Notes: generated by a model from the sequence alone, not told the origin. 64,000 nt of DNA from Tritrichomonas musculus (GCA_039105265.1 JAPFFF010000030.1:1178001-1242000), one strand, 5' to 3'; shown: positions 39,817 to 51,636, counted from the first letter of the stretch. Translations and numbers: made by a program.

Positions 39817-40978
39817 TTAGGGGCGTACGTCTAATTCAATGATCAGAATTCAATGAGATTTCTCAAATATTTTAATTCTTTTTGGAGTAAAAAAAGTTGA
39901 AGAATAAATTATATTTTGGAGAAAATAAAATGTCTATTTAAGCTTGTAAATTTGGTGAAATAAACGTTTTTTGGGTTTTAAAAATCACCAAATGTAACCA
40001 TATTATTGTCAAATAAATTTTATTAATATTTATTATTGTCATAAACTATTGAATTATTTGAAAGAGGAATTAAATGAGTTTTATCAAAAGTCATATTAAT
40101 AATCGATAAGATTTTCTCAGTAAAAAAATTTTATTTTTTGAATATTACAAAATAATTGTATGATTTGTATAATATATCATATAAAATATTAATAAAAAGC
40201 TCATTTATATTGACGATGAAAAGCCAAATAACCGATTTCACCAAAAGCCCAGGTCTTGGGCTTTTGGCGACAGCATTCAATTTTGAATAGTTTACATATA
40301 TTTTGGAGATCACCAAAACGGTTTTTTTGGCGATGGTGATTTGTAAAGCTTTCAAAATATCATATATAAAATAAAAAAAAAAAAAAATAAGATATAAATA
40401 TATAATAAAATCAATAAAAGCATTTTTTCAATGAAAATAATTTTTTTTCATTTATATTTTAAATATATACCGATATAAAATGTATTTAAAATATTAATAG
40501 TATTTATATTTTTATGAATATATATAGCCGAGTAATTAAATAAATTCATTGAATTTATTGAATGTTGATTCGTAAATTGAATTATTATTTAATCAAATAT
40601 CATTTAATCATTTTATTTAATAATTCATAAGAAATAACTTTTTAAAAGATTTATTAAAATCGCCAAAAGACCAGAAAGAATCACCAAGACCAGGTCTTTT
40701 TTTTACATTTGGGTATATTTTACAAGCTTAGTCTATTATTTATAGATTGATGATATATTAAAAAAAATATTTTTATGCATTATTTTTACATTTTAATTCA
40801 AAATTATTTTTAATAAAATTTTATCGGTTTAAAAAATTATTGTTTTTTGATCGTTTAGGACAAATATCATCATTTTTGACCTAAACTTTTTCATAATTTG
40901 GAAGTATTGAAAGATGTATTCTATGAGTTTATTCAATATTAACAAGTTTACAACATTTTTGGGACGTACGCCCTTAAA
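39817..40978. repeat. Inverted GGGCGTACGTC ends around a palindrome-rich core
   Basis: TTTAGGGGCGTACGTC at 39817-39832 and its inverted copy at 40963-40978 differ by one base. Between them lies a perfect hairpin at 40241-40267 (CCAAAAGCCCA, loop GGTCT, TGGGCTTTTGG), further CACCAAAA/TTTTGGCGA words, and CCAAATGTAA/TTACATTTGG near 39989 and 40703. A 12-bp direct repeat TTTACAACATTT stands at 39594 and 40947. It looks like one or two old non-coding transposons. Confidence 0.45.
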
Positions 40979-42267
40979 ATTGTAATACTTTCTATATTTA
41001 TTTTTAAACTTTTCTTATTAAAAATCATATAATTTATGAATAAAAATATCTTGATTTATTTTTTTATTTTCAAAAAGATTGATCGAAAAATTTCAAGTTT
41101 TATATAAAGTGAATTCGATTCATTATTATAAAACAAACTTTTCATTGCTCTAAAAAAGGATGAGCTATCAATGTGAAATGAATATTCATTTTACATTTTC
41201 TAATTCTAATCTTTTTTATATAAAAATTTAATTTGATAAATGACTACAATATCTAAAATAGTTATTTTAAATCAATTAATCTATTATTTTAAACAAAAAT
41301 ATTTTTTATATCAAGATATTAATTGATTAATAATTTAGAAATCAAGCTTTTTGGCACTTTTACGTTAGGCAAACAAAGCTTTTTGTCTATAGAAGATCAT
41401 AAATAAATAAAGAAATTCATACAATCTATAGAATATATGCTTTAACATAAGATTATTCTATGGAATTTACGTATTAAAAATAAAATATAATTCTTCTACA
41501 AAAATATAATAATTATATTATTCAACATTACTATGAATAAATTTCATTTCTAAATAATAAATATGATATACATGTATTTTAGATTGAATGAACAATAATT
41601 TTAAAAGAAAGCAATTCAATTGCATATTTTAAAGTTTTTTGAATCTATTACGATTAATTGTAATAATAAGTACCACTTAAAAGGTTATTTTAAAGATTTT
41701 TTGATCAAAAAAGTTCAAGACATTGCCATAATAATTTTATTTTTTTAGCAAAAATGTTTTTCTAGTTATTTATAAATTGAGCGACTTTTTGAGATTAACT
41801 TTTGAGGGAATAGAAAAAGTTCATATTCGACTTTAATTCAATTTAATGATTTTTTGAAATAAACTTTTTAGACTTTAGATCAAGTTCGTGTCCACCTGTA
41901 TTATTTCGATTATTAACATGATGAAATAATCTAATTTTTGTTTTTGAACAAGATAAACATGTTTGAAAAGTGTACTAAACCGAACATTATTTTACAAAGT
42001 TTAAATTTCACTGAAATTTAAAAACAATTGAATTTTTATAGCGAGTCAAATTCATTTCAATTCAATTATAAATTAAAAGAGGTTTTTTGGTTGAAAGATA
42101 TTAAATCCAAATACTAATAAAATAAATGGATTAATTTATTTATTTCATTTTTTTTTTGAATATCCAAAAATTTGACTTTAATTGAGTTTATAAATTTTTT
42201 TTCAATATAAACAACATCATAGTTTTCAATTTTTGAATTAGTGGTTTTTTTTGAAGTATTTTTTTTT

Positions 42268-42358
42268 ATAAACTTGAATCAAAAACGATAAGACACTTCT
42301 GGTCAAAATTGAAATAAATTTCACCATTGGTGTCTTATCGTAATTTATTTGAGTTTAC
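42268..42358. repeat. Hairpin element with CGATAAGACAC arms
   Basis: About 29-bp arms around a 30-bp centre; CGATAAGACAC and GTGTCTTATCG are perfect and the outer AAACTTGAAT/ATTTGAGTTT nearly so. No frame. A minimal MITE or a structured RNA signal. Confidence 0.55.
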
Positions 42359-44128
42359 AATAATTCCGAGTTTTTTATAGTCTTAAAATTATTAAAAGAA
42401 AAATAATGATTTATTTCTAAAAAATAGTAAGATAATAAACCAAGTTAAATAACTTTTTATAAAAAATAAGCATTTCCCTTCATTTTTAAATTATTTTCGC
42501 ATTTTATATGATATAATATCATAGTAGTGCCTTATTATAAACTTCTTTTATATTCAGATCAAATAAAATAGAAAAATTTTTATATTAGATTAAAATTTAT
42601 ATACTTTTTGTTATTTCAACACATAATCTCTAAATTTTGTCTAAAAAGCTTTATAAACTAAATCAAATCATATAAATTTGTTAACTTCAAAATAAAATTT
42701 AGCCATTAATATTTTTTTTTACTGTTAGCAATATTATGTTTATAAATGAAGTAATTTTGATTAAAAAGAGAAGCTCCAAAATTTTTATTTATGATTATTT
42801 TAATTCATTGAATTGAATTAATCAATTTATCATAAAAATATAATAGCGGTGATTGATCAGAAAATAATTTATTTTTTGAATAGTCCTCTGGTCGAAAAAT
42901 GATACAGGAATATCTTGTCAAATAAGAGAAATTTCCATGAACCAAAAACAAATTCTTTTGTTGTTTTATTGAAGATTTTGGTCTAATAATATTTATTTTT
43001 AAATAAAAGAATAATTATTATATTCAATAATTCAAAATATTTTGCTATATTAATGAAATAAAAGCATATTTTAAATAATTAATATATAATAAATAATATT
43101 TGTTAATCAAATCATTCATTGTTGAAACAACTTGAAGATAATTTCATTAAAAACCATTAATTTATGGATTTAAGATACTAATTATATGAAAAACAAATTG
43201 TTTCCAAGATTTAGTTAATAATTTTGACTTTTTTCGTTTAAATGATTTATCATTCATGCTATTCATTGACGATCATTTATTTTGAGAAAAAAAACTATCT
43301 AAAATATACAGTATTTAATCCATTTTATTCCTATTTTATGTGTTTATAATCATTTTAATGAACATTTTTTTCAAAAATGATAATTTCATTTATATATGAA
43401 AATCAATGATCATACCAATAAATGTTATGTGTTTATATGATTATTTATATAATAACTAACTTATTTATAAAAAATACATATTTTTTTTTTTCAAATATGA
43501 TTTCTTTTCATCCCCATCAACTTCAATCATCAAAAACTAGATGTTTAGTTAGTTATATATATATTTTTAATGAGCTTAAAATTCAAAGGTTTTTATCGGA
43601 AGTTTTCTACATTACGAAAATAATTGAATTTATAACGTTTTCAATTATTTGGGTTCAAAAATAAATTTCATTTTGTTACGATAATCAGATTAATTTCATA
43701 AAAATCTGCTTTTTTCAAAATATAATCAATAAACTGTGAAGAAAAAAACGAAAAATTCATCGTTTTTTTTTTACTTGAAAAACTTAAAAACTCAATCTCC
43801 CAGAAAATTCAAAATTTATTGCCTATTTCAGCAATCAGTCCATTTTAAAGCATTTGGAAATAGGTTCTAACTGACCACAAAGATAACTTAATTCAAAAAA
43901 TTGAGAGGAAGTTTTTATTAGACCATGAAATTTCATTCAGAAATGATTTTATTTCTTTTGAAAAAAAATTATGATAGGCTCCTTTTTTTTATTGATGCAT
44001 CGTGAAATTAATTAAAATTAGAATCAATATTCTTTATTTACCTCATTTGAGAATGCATTAAAAATGTTCGATCGTCTTTATTTTTTTGAAATATAAAAAC
44101 AAAAATATATAAATCATGCTAATCGATT

Positions 44129-45067
44129 TCACCAATCTAATTCATCCGAATCAAATGTTATCAATTCATCATCATTATTTTTATTATTTTTTGGCTCCAT
44201 TTTAATGTTTTTATTATAATTATTATTTCCAATATTTTTGTTGTTATTATTTATCTTTCCATTTGATATATTAATACTGTTACGTTTCTTCTTTCCTTTC
44301 GATGAATTATTATTATTTTTCAAAACAAAAAAATAATTATTTTGAAGATAATTTAAACTAGGATTACCTTGATGACTCAAAATATCGCCATTATTATTTG
44401 GATAATTATTTTCCATAATAGAGCTACCAATATTATTTTTTCCATGTTCATGTTGAAAAGCATGAATACGGCCTTGTTTTTGATACATTTCTGATAAATT
44501 CTTTTTTCTTTTCAATGGTGTGATAGTTACATGATTTTTAATCATCCAGTACCATCTATTTTTTAAAGCATTGGTTGACCTGTTTGGAAAATGATTTTTC
44601 ATCTTGGTCCAATGCGTTCCATACTGATTTACAAGCAAAACAAGAAGTTTATCATCAGCATTTGTCCATGGCTCAAATTTCAAAGATGGCTGAAGATAAT
44701 TCACCCAACGATCTCGGCACTGTTTTGGGGTCCTACCAGGCACGTACCTAGCAATATCGTTCCATGATCCTTCTCTATAATGAAGGGCTGCGATAGTTAA
44801 AAGATGATCTTCCTTTTTTGTGAAGAATTTTCTTTTTGAATTACCTGGAGCTTGTGATACTGAAGCTTCAATGTCTGAGGCTTCTTTTAAACAATCAGAA
44901 TTGTTCGAATCAAGGGTAGAATTTGATGTTGATGTCAAATAACTTGAATTGGTGTCAGTTGTTCCTAAAGAATCTTCATCAATCTTATCCAAAAGTTCTC
45001 CATTCATTTGCAATTCTGGATGAAATAAGCTGGAGAATGTGTTTATGTCCAATTCAGATTGAATCAT
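44129..45067 (-). CDS. R2R3-type Myb DNA-binding protein
   Basis: 312 residues from the ATG at 45067. Residues 78-182 hold two Myb repeats: FFTKKEDHLLTIAALHY, SWNDIARYVPGRTPKQCRDR, then PWTNADDKLLVLLVNQYGTH and FPNRSTNALKNRWYWMI. They are close to those of the protein at 17360, so both should bind related DNA sites. The region after residue 200 is Asn-rich with Lys clusters (KGKKKRNSINIS), and the last residues NDDELITFDSDELDW match the other protein's end. Nuclear role as a transcription regulator is inferred from the family. The gene lies alone in A+T-rich DNA; no initiator of TCATTT type is seen close to the start. Confidence 0.92.
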   Translation of the reverse strand: MIQSELDINTFSSLFHPELQMNGELLDKIDEDSLGTTDTNSSYLTSTSNSTLDSNNSDCLKEASDIEASVSQAPGNSKRKFFTKKEDHLLTIAALHYREGSWNDIARYVPGRTPKQCRDRWVNYLQPSLKFEPWTNADDKLLVLLVNQYGTHWTKMKNHFPNRSTNALKNRWYWMIKNHVTITPLKRKKNLSEMYQKQGRIHAFQHEHGKNNIGSSIMENNYPNNNGDILSHQGNPSLNYLQNNYFFVLKNNNNSSKGKKKRNSINISNGKINNNNKNIGNNNYNKNIKMEPKNNKNNDDELITFDSDELDW

Positions 45068-46326
45068 TAAAATTAAATAATTCTTTCAATTATTTTGAGA
45101 TAATTTTATTTCAATTTTTTCAATTGATGGTTGTTAATATACTTGCCAAAAAGTATCCAAACCATAAAAATTCTATATTGGACTAATAAAACATTTAAAT
45201 ACAACTATATTAGTTTTGAAAACATTAGATGATCAATTGACATCTTTTTCAAAAAAACTTTCAAAATTTTGATCTCTCAATTTTTTTGGATCTCTCAAAT
45301 TTCTTGGTCTCTCAATTTTTTTGGGTAAATATTCTTGTCCAAAAAAGAAATATACAAATAATAACAGATTTATATTACTTGAATTAATATAATCAGATTT
45401 TGAATAAATACGTTTGTAAAAATCATTCAAAATGTCGAATTCTGAGGGCCCCCAGAATTACAATAAAAAAAAAAAATAATCTGATATTCAATGAAAGTTT
45501 TCATAGCTTTTATCTTTGATTATCTAATATTTATGCATTTAATAAAATAACTGTTGTTTAAACTATTGTTATATGAAATATTTTCTTGAATTCATAAAGA
45601 TATTAACATTTTACTTGAATTCATGAAAAATATATCTGGACAAAAAAGTGAAGTCATTAACTTAAAAAACCCATATTGATAATCAGGTATAATTCAATTT
45701 TTTAAATCAAATTTTAACTTAATGAATGACTATTTCAGCATAAAAAACGAAATGAATCTCATACTAAAAAGATTACGCCTTTAATTATTATTGAAAAATA
45801 AAATATTTTCATCAATATTTTAAAATTTTAAACTTTGAAAATATATTAATAAATCTCCTTTGAGTATCAATGAATGAACTATATGTTTTTAATGACAGAT
45901 TAACATAATGTTTGAGTAACCTTTGTTTTTTTTGATTGTTAAAAAATTGACATATTTGAATAGTTTACGCCTTAAATAATAAATAGAAATTTATTAATAC
46001 ATGATTGTTTAATCTACAATATTTTGATAAAAATATATTATAAATACAAATTATGATTTCTTTATTTAGCATATTTTTAAAAAATACAATTAGAATCCAA
46101 TGAATATTTTCTTAAATTTTTTTCAATTTGAAATTAAGTATTTAAAAGCCAATAATTAAAATAATTTATTCACAATTCATGTTAATCTATTAAATAATTG
46201 CATATATAAAAAATATTTATTAAGATATATTAGTTTAAAAAAAAATACGATAAGGCTTTTCTTTCAGATAGATAAAAAAATAAACAATAGAATTAAAGGA
46301 CTAATTATTCAAACAAAAAGTTCATA
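45068..46326. other. Divergent A+T-rich intergenic region
   Basis: Lies between the Myb gene (minus) and the subtilase (plus). Holds three CTCTCAATTTTTTTGG-like repeats at 45273-45328 and a short palindrome TTCTGAGGG/CCCCCAGAA near 45440-45457. AAAAAGTTCATA lies directly before the ATG at 46327. Confidence 0.5.
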
Positions 46327-49300
46327 ATGATACATATCTTCTTCTTCTTATCTTTTTACGATATTGATATTGGAAACGATCATTTTGACTATTTAGGAAA
46401 TACTATTTACCAAATTCCTCAAGCATCTCTTCAATCAGATTATATTTCTGACTCCTGGTATTTTATTCAATTTCCCTATTTAGATAAAGGCAACTGCAAA
46501 GAAAAATTAATAAAAGAAAACGGACTTTCTTTAGATTCAGATTCGATTATAACATCACGCATCTGCCTTGCCTTTTTAAGTCGTGAAAATATTTCCACTC
46601 TTCAATTATATTACAAATCCAAACGAGAGAAAATCAATATCCAGTTCCTAAAAAGTTCAGAAAAACTACACAATACCAAAAACAAGCTAGAAAGCAGCTA
46701 CATTGCCCGATTTCATGACAATTTTGTTCCTCCTCAAAATTTGAGAGGAAATCTAACAAAGCTCTCAAAAGATGTCTATTTATACTCGACTCCACGTGGC
46801 TCAACGGAAAACAATTTGAATGAAATCCTCGCAATTCCCCAACTACGAAGCATCTCGCCGCAGGAGCGACCGCAACTGCTGAACAGGTGGAATTCGGGAC
46901 TCACACAAAAAAATGAATGGCCCGGCGGTTATGACATTTCTAACGGCAATTTAAATGTAACCGAAATTTTGTCAAAAGGAGATCTTCGTGTCAACCGCTA
47001 TTTCAACGATAGAGGATTGAATGGTACCGGCCAGACCATCACAATTGTTGACTCGGGACTTGACCTCACCAGTCCCTATTTCAGAGAGAAAAGTGACACA
47101 CTATTTGAGTTCGAGAAAGTGTATCCAGACCGCCGCAAGGTTGTGTATTACACGTGCTACGGCAACGACCACGACTCGCGCGACATGCACGGCACTCATG
47201 TTGCTGGCATTGTGTCTGGCAATCCAACTTTTTCAGAGGAAATAGAATTAGACAAATTGTCACTTTACAACGGAGTTGCGCCTGGCTCAAAGCTCGCTAT
47301 CGTCGACATAACCGAAAACGACGATACAGGAACAGTTGTTCTCAATTATCCGGCCATTCTTCTTGGTGAAGTGATCGGAAGAGTTGACTCAAAAATTGCC
47401 CTCTGTTCTTGGGGCACCCCGAGCAATGCCGAGCAGAGCTACTACTTCGACATGCTCGCAGAGACAAATCCGAACAGGCTCTTTGTTTTTGCAGCAGGGA
47501 ACAACGGGCCAAATTACATGACGGTTACGACACCAGGTGATGGGAAAAACGTATTAACCGTCGGAGCACTTGATCCTTTGTGGACATCTCATTATGAGAC
47601 GATGCGTGTATACATGGTGAACATGAAGCACGAAGTGAAAGCTCTTTCAATTGGCAAGGATCTTTTCTATGATGTGCCGAACTTTTTGTTAAGAGATGTC
47701 AAGACGGTCACTTCACTAACCGACATTTTGAATAATGGAGACAAGACTGTGTTTGTTACGGATTCGCCTGACTTTTGTGATGTCCTTTCAAAAAGTGACA
47801 AGATACCAACGGCGGTTATTTTTATCGGCGAAAATTTCAATGAGCCAAGCGACACCACTTTTTCTTTTCCTATCTTCACTTCGAACGATACCGAAATTCT
47901 GAACTATAAAACGGTTACAATAACCGTCACTCTTCCTTCATCAGAGGACAATATGTTTGACCTTAAGGTAGCCCAGTATTCATCACGCGGTCCGAACTAC
48001 GTCGGCATTCAAAAGCCAGACGTTGTAGCACCAGGAACGAACGTTTATTCGGCCGATTCCACTTTTGTCTCATCTTCCTCTGGCACGTCTAACGCTGCGG
48101 CATACGTGGCAGGATCAGCCGCCCTTGTTTACGAGTACTTTGAGCGAGGCTTCTATCCGACTGGCAGCGAAGTTTCAACGAATTCGTTTGTGCCGACATC
48201 TGACCTTGTTCGCGCTCTCATTGTTGCCTCGGCTGATCCACTTCCAACGACCGTTGAAAATGGGAAGCGAAGGGGAAGTCGGACACCCGATTCACTATCT
48301 GGCCATGGTCTAGTTAACCTGCATAACGTTGTCACTTTTGGCCGAAACATGAAAGTTTTCAAGCAAGTGAAAGTTGGCAGCGACGAGCACTTTTTCATGC
48401 GATTCACGCTGAAGAAGAGCGAGATGAACGACATGGATCTTCGCATTTGTTCAGCCTACAAGGACTCATCGTCGACGAACAACTATCTCGCACTTCAGAC
48501 AAACATCGACATGTACCTCGTGCTGCCAAACGGCACAATTGTTTACGGAAACCACAGACCGGGCGATGTTGAGGAGCGTTTTTCGACAGTCGAGCGGATT
48601 CTCATTTACAACGAAGAACTTCGCGAACTTCAGAAGAATTCGAACAATGAGTCAGACACTTATGAGCTTCATTTTGTCACCGGAGGTGGATTTTCAACTC
48701 TTCCGCATTATGGCATATTTTCGTTGTTAATTTCTGGTCCATTTGTCAACAGCGAAGATTCAGTTGAGGACTCGATCAAGCTTTATGAAACGAGAAATTT
48801 TTTGTATGAATTTGAAGAACCAGAAGACTTGAGAAGTGACTTTAAATTTTATCTTTCATATAAAGAAACATGTGAATTTCCGTCATTCGGTGTGAAGTGT
48901 CAACATAACGCAACAGAAATACCTATCGGCAACCAGACACTTTTTGAGATACCTTCAAGTACGGCCAAACTTTTGTACGTTAATATTCCATTGAATTACA
49001 CGAGAATGCTCCTCCATCTTCGAAGAGAGCCTTCTTTCAATGGAAGACTCGCATTGCAATTCGCTATAAATAACATTTATGAGTACGGAACAAACTACCC
49101 CTTCATCGTATCTGTTAACGGAGGATCTTCAACTATCGCCCTGGGAAGGTCAATGTTTGGCGCCAATAAATTCGTCGGAATTCGTATGTCAAACATGGTT
49201 GGAACCGACTTGAAAGTGTCAGCTTCAATGACTTACGAAGAGGCAATACCTGCACAGACACCAACAAGATCAGCAGAGGCAACTATCCCTAAGGAAGTGA

Positions 49301-49497
49301 TAGTTCACTTGTCGGTGAGTTACGGACTTTTCGCCCTGTTTTTGATACCAGTCATCGTGTTCTCAATCTTGATTTGCTGCTTGAGAAAAAAAATAAAAAA
49401 TGGAAAAAAATTGACATTGATCCTCCATGAAGATAATGCAAATGACCAGGAAAACGACGATATTAATGATAATCTCCTCAAGGAGAATGCTCTATAA
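46327..49497 (+). CDS. Subtilisin-like serine protease, type I membrane protein
   Basis: 1056 residues, ATG directly after AAAAAGTTCATA. N-terminus MIHIFFFLSFY is a likely short signal sequence, followed by a pro-region to about 220. The S8 peptidase domain has D242 (TITIVDSGLD), H288 (MHGTHVAGIVSGN), the oxyanion N392 (FAAGNNGPN) and S588 (GTSNAAAYVAGSAAL); the usual M and P after GTS are replaced by N and A. The part from 650 to 980 is a beta-rich domain. A single membrane helix near residues 995-1020 (LSVSYGLFALFLIPVIVFSI) is followed by a basic then acidic tail. Trichomonad subtilases of this layout are surface or secretory-pathway proteases. Enzyme is predicted active. G+C is high from about 46.8 kb on and low at both gene ends. 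Confidence 0.93.
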   Translation: MIHIFFFLSFYDIDIGNDHFDYLGNTIYQIPQASLQSDYISDSWYFIQFPYLDKGNCKEKLIKENGLSLDSDSIITSRICLAFLSRENISTLQLYYKSKREKINIQFLKSSEKLHNTKNKLESSYIARFHDNFVPPQNLRGNLTKLSKDVYLYSTPRGSTENNLNEILAIPQLRSISPQERPQLLNRWNSGLTQKNEWPGGYDISNGNLNVTEILSKGDLRVNRYFNDRGLNGTGQTITIVDSGLDLTSPYFREKSDTLFEFEKVYPDRRKVVYYTCYGNDHDSRDMHGTHVAGIVSGNPTFSEEIELDKLSLYNGVAPGSKLAIVDITENDDTGTVVLNYPAILLGEVIGRVDSKIALCSWGTPSNAEQSYYFDMLAETNPNRLFVFAAGNNGPNYMTVTTPGDGKNVLTVGALDPLWTSHYETMRVYMVNMKHEVKALSIGKDLFYDVPNFLLRDVKTVTSLTDILNNGDKTVFVTDSPDFCDVLSKSDKIPTAVIFIGENFNEPSDTTFSFPIFTSNDTEILNYKTVTITVTLPSSEDNMFDLKVAQYSSRGPNYVGIQKPDVVAPGTNVYSADSTFVSSSSGTSNAAAYVAGSAALVYEYFERGFYPTGSEVSTNSFVPTSDLVRALIVASADPLPTTVENGKRRGSRTPDSLSGHGLVNLHNVVTFGRNMKVFKQVKVGSDEHFFMRFTLKKSEMNDMDLRICSAYKDSSSTNNYLALQTNIDMYLVLPNGTIVYGNHRPGDVEERFSTVERILIYNEELRELQKNSNNESDTYELHFVTGGGFSTLPHYGIFSLLISGPFVNSEDSVEDSIKLYETRNFLYEFEEPEDLRSDFKFYLSYKETCEFPSFGVKCQHNATEIPIGNQTLFEIPSSTAKLLYVNIPLNYTRMLLHLRREPSFNGRLALQFAINNIYEYGTNYPFIVSVNGGSSTIALGRSMFGANKFVGIRMSNMVGTDLKVSASMTYEEAIPAQTPTRSAEATIPKEVIVHLSVSYGLFALFLIPVIVFSILICCLRKKIKNGKKLTLILHEDNANDQENDDINDNLLKENAL

Positions 49498-50871
49498 GTT
49501 TATTTTAATAAAATTAATGAATAAATGTCTATTTGAGAAGTTTGGTTTTAAACTTTGTTTTTTAATTTTCGCGTGTAAAAAATAAATCATTCAATATTTG
49601 AAATAAATTCTTAGAAACCGTAAGTTTACACTAGAAAATTAAAAATCAAAGTTTATATTTAAATGAAAACATAGAGGTGCGGACACCTACTTTACATTTT
49701 TAACGTTTATAAAAACATGTATATCTTTTTATGTATTAATAATTACTAAATAAAATTTTGATATTATATTCTAGTGCACTTATTTTATATATTTATTATT
49801 TAAATGTTTTAAAATATCAATTAAATAAGTTATAATAACACAAACAAGTATCCTATGAAAATAACCCAATCCAGCCACCTGATGGATGGATTGAATTTAT
49901 AATGATTAATTATTATATATATTGGATATTAATGATTAATTATGCATTTTGTTATTTTATAAATATATCAAATTTTGTAAAAAAGTTCATTTTAATGAAT
50001 TTTTACATATTTTTTTGAAATATCTAAATAAATAAAGAATTTATTTAGATTATAATATCATTTAAATATTGTACATTTAATTTAATAAAGATATGCTAAA
50101 TTTAGTTTAATTTGATTCAGGGGGCTGAGCTGCAAAAATCAATTTTAAAATCATAAACATTTTTAACGATTTTTTTTCAATAAAAAATGTTAATTAAAAT
50201 ATTAAGCAAATATCTTTTTATATTTATATGTATATCATAGATTATATAACTTTTAATAATATTATATATATTATAAAAATATTTAAAATAAATATAAACA
50301 ATTAATAAACTTTATACAACTGTATATTCTAAATATTGAACAATTATAATTTCAAAGTGCTTTTCATAAAATGTTAATTTGAGAGAAATGAAATAAATAA
50401 TTTTCTTTATATATTTTGAAGTTTAATTAAAATTTAAATCAAATGTAGAAAGTTTTTTTTCATTAATTTTTTTTTCATAAATTTTGAATAAAAAAATTTT
50501 CGAGAATAAAATTGAGAATATAGTTTTAATAATTGAGAGTAGTTACATTTAAATTCATATCTTAATATGTAATTTATTATTTTATTATATTATAATAATT
50601 ATATGATATTAATAAAATATATAACAATTAAATATTAATAATATAATTTTAAAATACTTTTTTTTATTAAATTTGGCCCATTTAGACCACCTGACAAGGT
50701 AAGGCCGTTTAGAAATAAAAAATTCAATTTTTTACTTTTGATAGATCTTTAGAAAGGAAGGCTCAAAAAGTGGACCAATAAAGAGATTTGGAAAATTGGA
50801 AAATTTTAAAAATTTAATTGAAAAGAAATATTTTTTTTGACCAATAAATTGAGAGAAAAAAATATACGCTG
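49498..50871. other. A+T-rich intergenic region with a MITE and a small palindrome
   Basis: No gene. Holds MITE copy 2 at 49550-49655 and an imperfect palindrome AATCCAGCCA/TGGATGGATT near 49870-49895. CTCAAAAAGTGGACC lies at about 50761, some 130 bp before the next start. Confidence 0.5.
49550..49655. mobile_element. Small MITE, copy 2 (about 106 bp)
   Basis: Same element as 39608-39713 with the core inverted: AAACTTTGTTTTTTAATTTT and inverted end CAAAGTTTA, core TCAATATTTGAAATAAATTC and AGAAACCGTAAG. It sits about 50 bp after the subtilase stop codon. Confidence 0.75.
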
Positions 50872-50878
50872 TCATTTG
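50872..50878 (+). promoter_or_regulatory. Initiator-like TCATTTG of the ankyrin-pseudokinase gene
   Basis: TCATTTG lies 18-24 nt before the ATG at 50896. Its presence supports 50896, rather than 51637, as the gene's real start. Confidence 0.5.
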
Positions 50879-50895
50879 TTTTTAAATTTCATAAC

Positions 50896-51541
50896 ATGAG
50901 TCAACAAGACCTTTTAAATGCATCAAAAAATGGTGATTTAGAATCAGTTATAAATTTACTTGCAAGTAAACAAATTGACATAAATTGTACTGATATTTTC
51001 AATTGAAAAAATATTTTTGAGATTAAAAAATATTTTTTTAAATAGAATCTCAACCAAATTATTTATAGAATTACATAGTAATATTTAACGTGACACCATT
51101 AATGTACGCATCGCAATATGGACGCACTGAAATAGTTCGATATTTGATATCACAATCCGAAATTAACATTAATTATAACACTGATGGAATTCTAATCTTG
51201 CTTTATAATAATATTCAATATCAACATCTATTTATCAAATTTGATTTGATTCTTTATTTAACAGCTTTAATAATGGCTATAAATTTAGGACATATTGAAG
51301 TAGTTTCTATTTTATTGTCCCATCCAAAAATTGACATCAACAAGAAAAATATTTGAAACAATATATCTTCATGCAATTCAAATCATACCTTTAATTCAAT
51401 TTACATTATGAATTAATTTATGGAATTTTCTTATATCATTTATATAACACCTTTGTTTTGGGCTGTTCATCACCGTCGTCCTGAAATTGTATCTTTATTA
51501 TTATCACAACCTGGAATTGACATCAATTGTAAAAACATTTA
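50896..51541 (+). other. Ankyrin modules 1-4 of the ankyrin-pseudokinase gene, split by spacers
   Basis: ATG 50896 opens MSQQDLLNASKNGDLESVIN and ends its repeat with QIDINCTD before a stop at 51004. Module 2 (51090) reads TPLMYASQYGRTEIVRYLIS and ends ININ; module 3 (51261) TALIMAINLGHIEVVSILLS, ending KIDINKKNI; module 4 (51447) TPLFWAVHHRRPEIVSLLLS, ending GIDINCKNI. Module 5 (TALDFAKEFNYPEIVDLL) opens the long frame at 51637. Modules are not copies of one another, yet all keep the ankyrin pattern. Spacers of about 70-95 nt follow each DIN end. Spacers 2 and 3 contain no GT dinucleotide. Intact ankyrin coding with an intact downstream frame suggests a living gene. Confidence 0.7.
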
Positions 51542-51636
51542 AATATTTGATAGTTATATAATTCTAAACAACTTTTTTAAAAATAAAGTTCAAATTTATA
51601 TTTATTTTATGGGATTTTACATTAAATGAGATTTAT

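Larger units (their letters stand above)
38588..44128. other. Gene-poor 5.5-kb A+T-rich region
   Basis: No full gene is supported. It holds a coding relic at 39000-39161, a MITE at 39608-39713, inverted-repeat structures between 39594 and 40978, and a hairpin element at 42268-42358. A plus-strand frame at 43422 is low-complexity and not convincing. Confidence 0.55.

Noticed and set aside
43422-43664. 80-codon frame in gene-poor DNA
   Set aside because: Hydrophobic low-complexity translation of A+T-rich DNA with no supporting signal.
51007-51636. Ordinary GT-AG introns of the known trichomonad type between ankyrin modules
   Set aside because: The GTATGT donor and ACTAACACACAG acceptor are absent, and two of the spacers contain no GT at all.
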